Assembly (NCBI RefSeq): GCF_023101165.1 | Contig: NZ_CP078076.1 | Span: forward strand, 1,922,001-1,986,000 | Source: Microbacterium sufflavum | Lineage (GTDB): Bacteria; Actinomycetota; Actinomycetes; Actinomycetales; Microbacteriaceae | Length of the DNA: 64,000 nt | Direction of reading: 5' to 3' | Shown here: piece by piece, positions 62,850-64,000 of the stretch | How the letters are laid out: each line of letters opens with the position of its first letter | How positions within the stretch are numbered: position 1 is the stretch's first letter | Translations under genes and position numbers: made by a program | The notes under the pieces: model-generated | The model's database searches: none | What the model saw: only the letters and a program-made list of their open reading frames with translations | Told to the model about the DNA's origin: nothing

Positions 62850-64000
62850 ATGACCGAGGAGTCCCCACCCGTGCTTCCGGACGCGGACTACCTGGTGCTG
62901 TCCAGCCGCCTCATCCCGGGGCTCGACGGCGGATACACGATCGCGACCCTCGCCCGCGCCCGGATGCTGGCCGCGGCGGGCGTCGGCGACGGCGCCGGAC
63001 CGGAACTGCTGACGTTCGATCCGGGTACCGCCGCCGACCACGCGGAGCATCGACGGGTGTTCACGGAGCGCGGAGCGCTGTCCGACCCGGGGCGCATGCG
63101 CAACCTCTTCGATGAGGCCGTCGCACCGGAGGGCGGGGCGGCCGCGTGGCTGCGGGAGACCGCCGATGCCGCCGTCGTCGCCGACCCCGACGTCGAGTAC
63201 CGGGTGCTGCGCGACGTCGAGGGCCGCCCGTTCGCCGCGCTCCCGGTGATCCCGGGCAACCCGGACTGGCACCTGACCGACGAGCCGGTGCTGGTGTACG
63301 ACGCCGCGGGAGCAGTGGCCGGCGCCCTGCACGGCTTCCGCGGCCTGTACCGGGCGTGGCTCGACCACGTCGTGGCCGCCTCGGGCGACCGTCGCGTCGT
63401 CGTGATCTGCGAGTCGCGGCAGCTGGGCGAGCTCATCGCCGACTGGGACGACCCGCGCGTGCGCATCGTCCACACGATCCACACGATGCACGTGGAGGCG
63501 CCGTACACGCCGGACGCGACCATGAACACGCTGTGGACACGGTGGTTCCGCCTGGCCGACCGCTTCGACGCGGTGGTCTGGCCGACCGCGACGCAGCGTG
63601 ACGACGTGGTCGCGCGTTTCGGGGCGTCCGCGAATCACGTCGTGGTGCCCAACCCGATCGCGCCGGTCACGGCCCGCGCCGACCTGCGCGAAGACGGTCT
63701 CGTGGTGGTGCTGGGACGTCTCGCGCCCGGCAAGCGCATCGACCACGCGATCCGTGCGTTCCTCGCCGCCGACGTCGCCGGCACGCGACTGGAGATCTGG
63801 GGCACGGGGCCGGAGCAGGAGCAGCTGGCGGCGCTGATCGCCCAGCTCGACGCGGGCGACCGCGTGATGCTCGCCGGGTATGCCGACGACCCGGCCACGG
63901 TGCTCGACCGGGCGTCGCTGCTGCTCACGTCGACCGCGTTCGAGGGGCAGCCGCTCGGGGTCGTGGAGGCGCTGCTGCACGGCACACCGGTCGTGTCCTA
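62850..64000 (+). CDS. GT4 glycosyltransferase, TagE/TarM-like, 3' end cut by window
   Basis: The first 383 codons of a glycosyltransferase; AGGAGG nine bases before ATG 62850. N-terminal LSSRLIPGLDGGYTIATLAR and the segment VHTIHTMHVEAPYTPDATMN resemble poly(glycerol-phosphate) or poly(ribitol-phosphate) glucosyl/GlcNAc transferases of teichoic-acid decoration. The GT-B C-terminal half has VVVLGRLAPGKRIDHAIRAF and the donor-binding FEGQPLGVVEALLHGTPVVS. The frame is open at base 64000. Confidence 0.87.
   Translation, partial: MTEESPPVLPDADYLVLSSRLIPGLDGGYTIATLARARMLAAAGVGDGAGPELLTFDPGTAADHAEHRRVFTERGALSDPGRMRNLFDEAVAPEGGAAAWLRETADAAVVADPDVEYRVLRDVEGRPFAALPVIPGNPDWHLTDEPVLVYDAAGAVAGALHGFRGLYRAWLDHVVAASGDRRVVVICESRQLGELIADWDDPRVRIVHTIHTMHVEAPYTPDATMNTLWTRWFRLADRFDAVVWPTATQRDDVVARFGASANHVVVPNPIAPVTARADLREDGLVVVLGRLAPGKRIDHAIRAFLAADVAGTRLEIWGTGPEQEQLAALIAQLDAGDRVMLAGYADDPATVLDRASLLLTSTAFEGQPLGVVEALLHGTPVVS

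Noticed and set aside
61158..63980. Long minus-strand open frame opposite guaA and the glycosyltransferase
   Set aside because: Shadow of two well-supported genes; no family motif.

Overview
The window is about 70% GC, densely packed and dominated by ATGA/GTGA-type stop-start overlaps. The gene content (actinobacterial liv transporter, GuaB3-family protein next to an ABC-F ATPase and SURF1, a CIRCE-controlled solo groES, DUF3817-guaA, leaderless-type starts) and the motility locus point to a motile high-GC actinobacterium of the Microbacteriaceae, most like Microbacterium. This is inference from content; no 16S gene is present. Both window edges cut genes: flhB on the left and a glycosyltransferase on the right.

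Bases 1-27024 are a nearly complete flagellar locus. On the minus strand, read right to left, come fliA; flagellin-fliD-fliS-small fliT-position gene; flgB-flgC-fliE-fliF-fliG-fliH-fliI-fliJ-fliK-flgD-flgE; flbD-motA-motB; and fliM-fliN-fliO-fliP-fliQ-fliR-flhB. On the plus strand come flgN-flgK-flgL-fliW. Five of these transcription units start with the same element, TAAC-N15-SCCGAYAG, a sigma-28 type promoter. This suggests that FliA here drives early basal-body genes as well as late genes. An M23 peptidase and a divergent ArsR/flavoprotein pair with a tandem operator sit between the mot and flgE blocks.

Bases 27080-33353 hold tsaB-rimI-tsaD (tRNA t6A synthesis), three membrane proteins of unknown function including a tandem paralogous pair, and a THUMP-like methyltransferase. 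Then follow a double CIRCE element with groES, a rarD-type transporter, and a branched-chain amino-acid ABC system. Its binding protein (plus strand) faces the livH-livM-livG-livF operon (minus strand) tail to tail across two terminators. The LivH-like permease carries an extra secreted beta-sandwich domain. guaB, a DUF4190-like protein, a putative HTH protein and a DUF2277 protein follow.

Bases 43914-50445 are the most unusual part. Seven translationally coupled genes encode a response regulator fused to a PIG-L deacetylase, an ATP-grasp ligase, a PHP phosphoesterase, a processive family-2 glycosyltransferase, a 47-residue membrane peptide, a stand-alone receiver and a membrane histidine kinase. 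This looks like a self-contained, signal-controlled glycan or cell-envelope assembly system. I do not recognise it as a described pathway.

Bases 50522-64000 carry an ABC-F ATPase, a GuaB3-family protein, SURF1, and a 1543-residue secreted nuclease/5'-nucleotidase. After these comes a small decayed accessory segment (GHKL ATPase and DUF1016 nuclease remnants, lower GC), then DUF3817-guaA and a partial TagE/TarM-like glycosyltransferase. Six genes in the window share TANNNT exactly six bases before their start codon, a signature of leaderless transcripts. No tRNA, rRNA, CRISPR array, insertion sequence or replication origin was seen.
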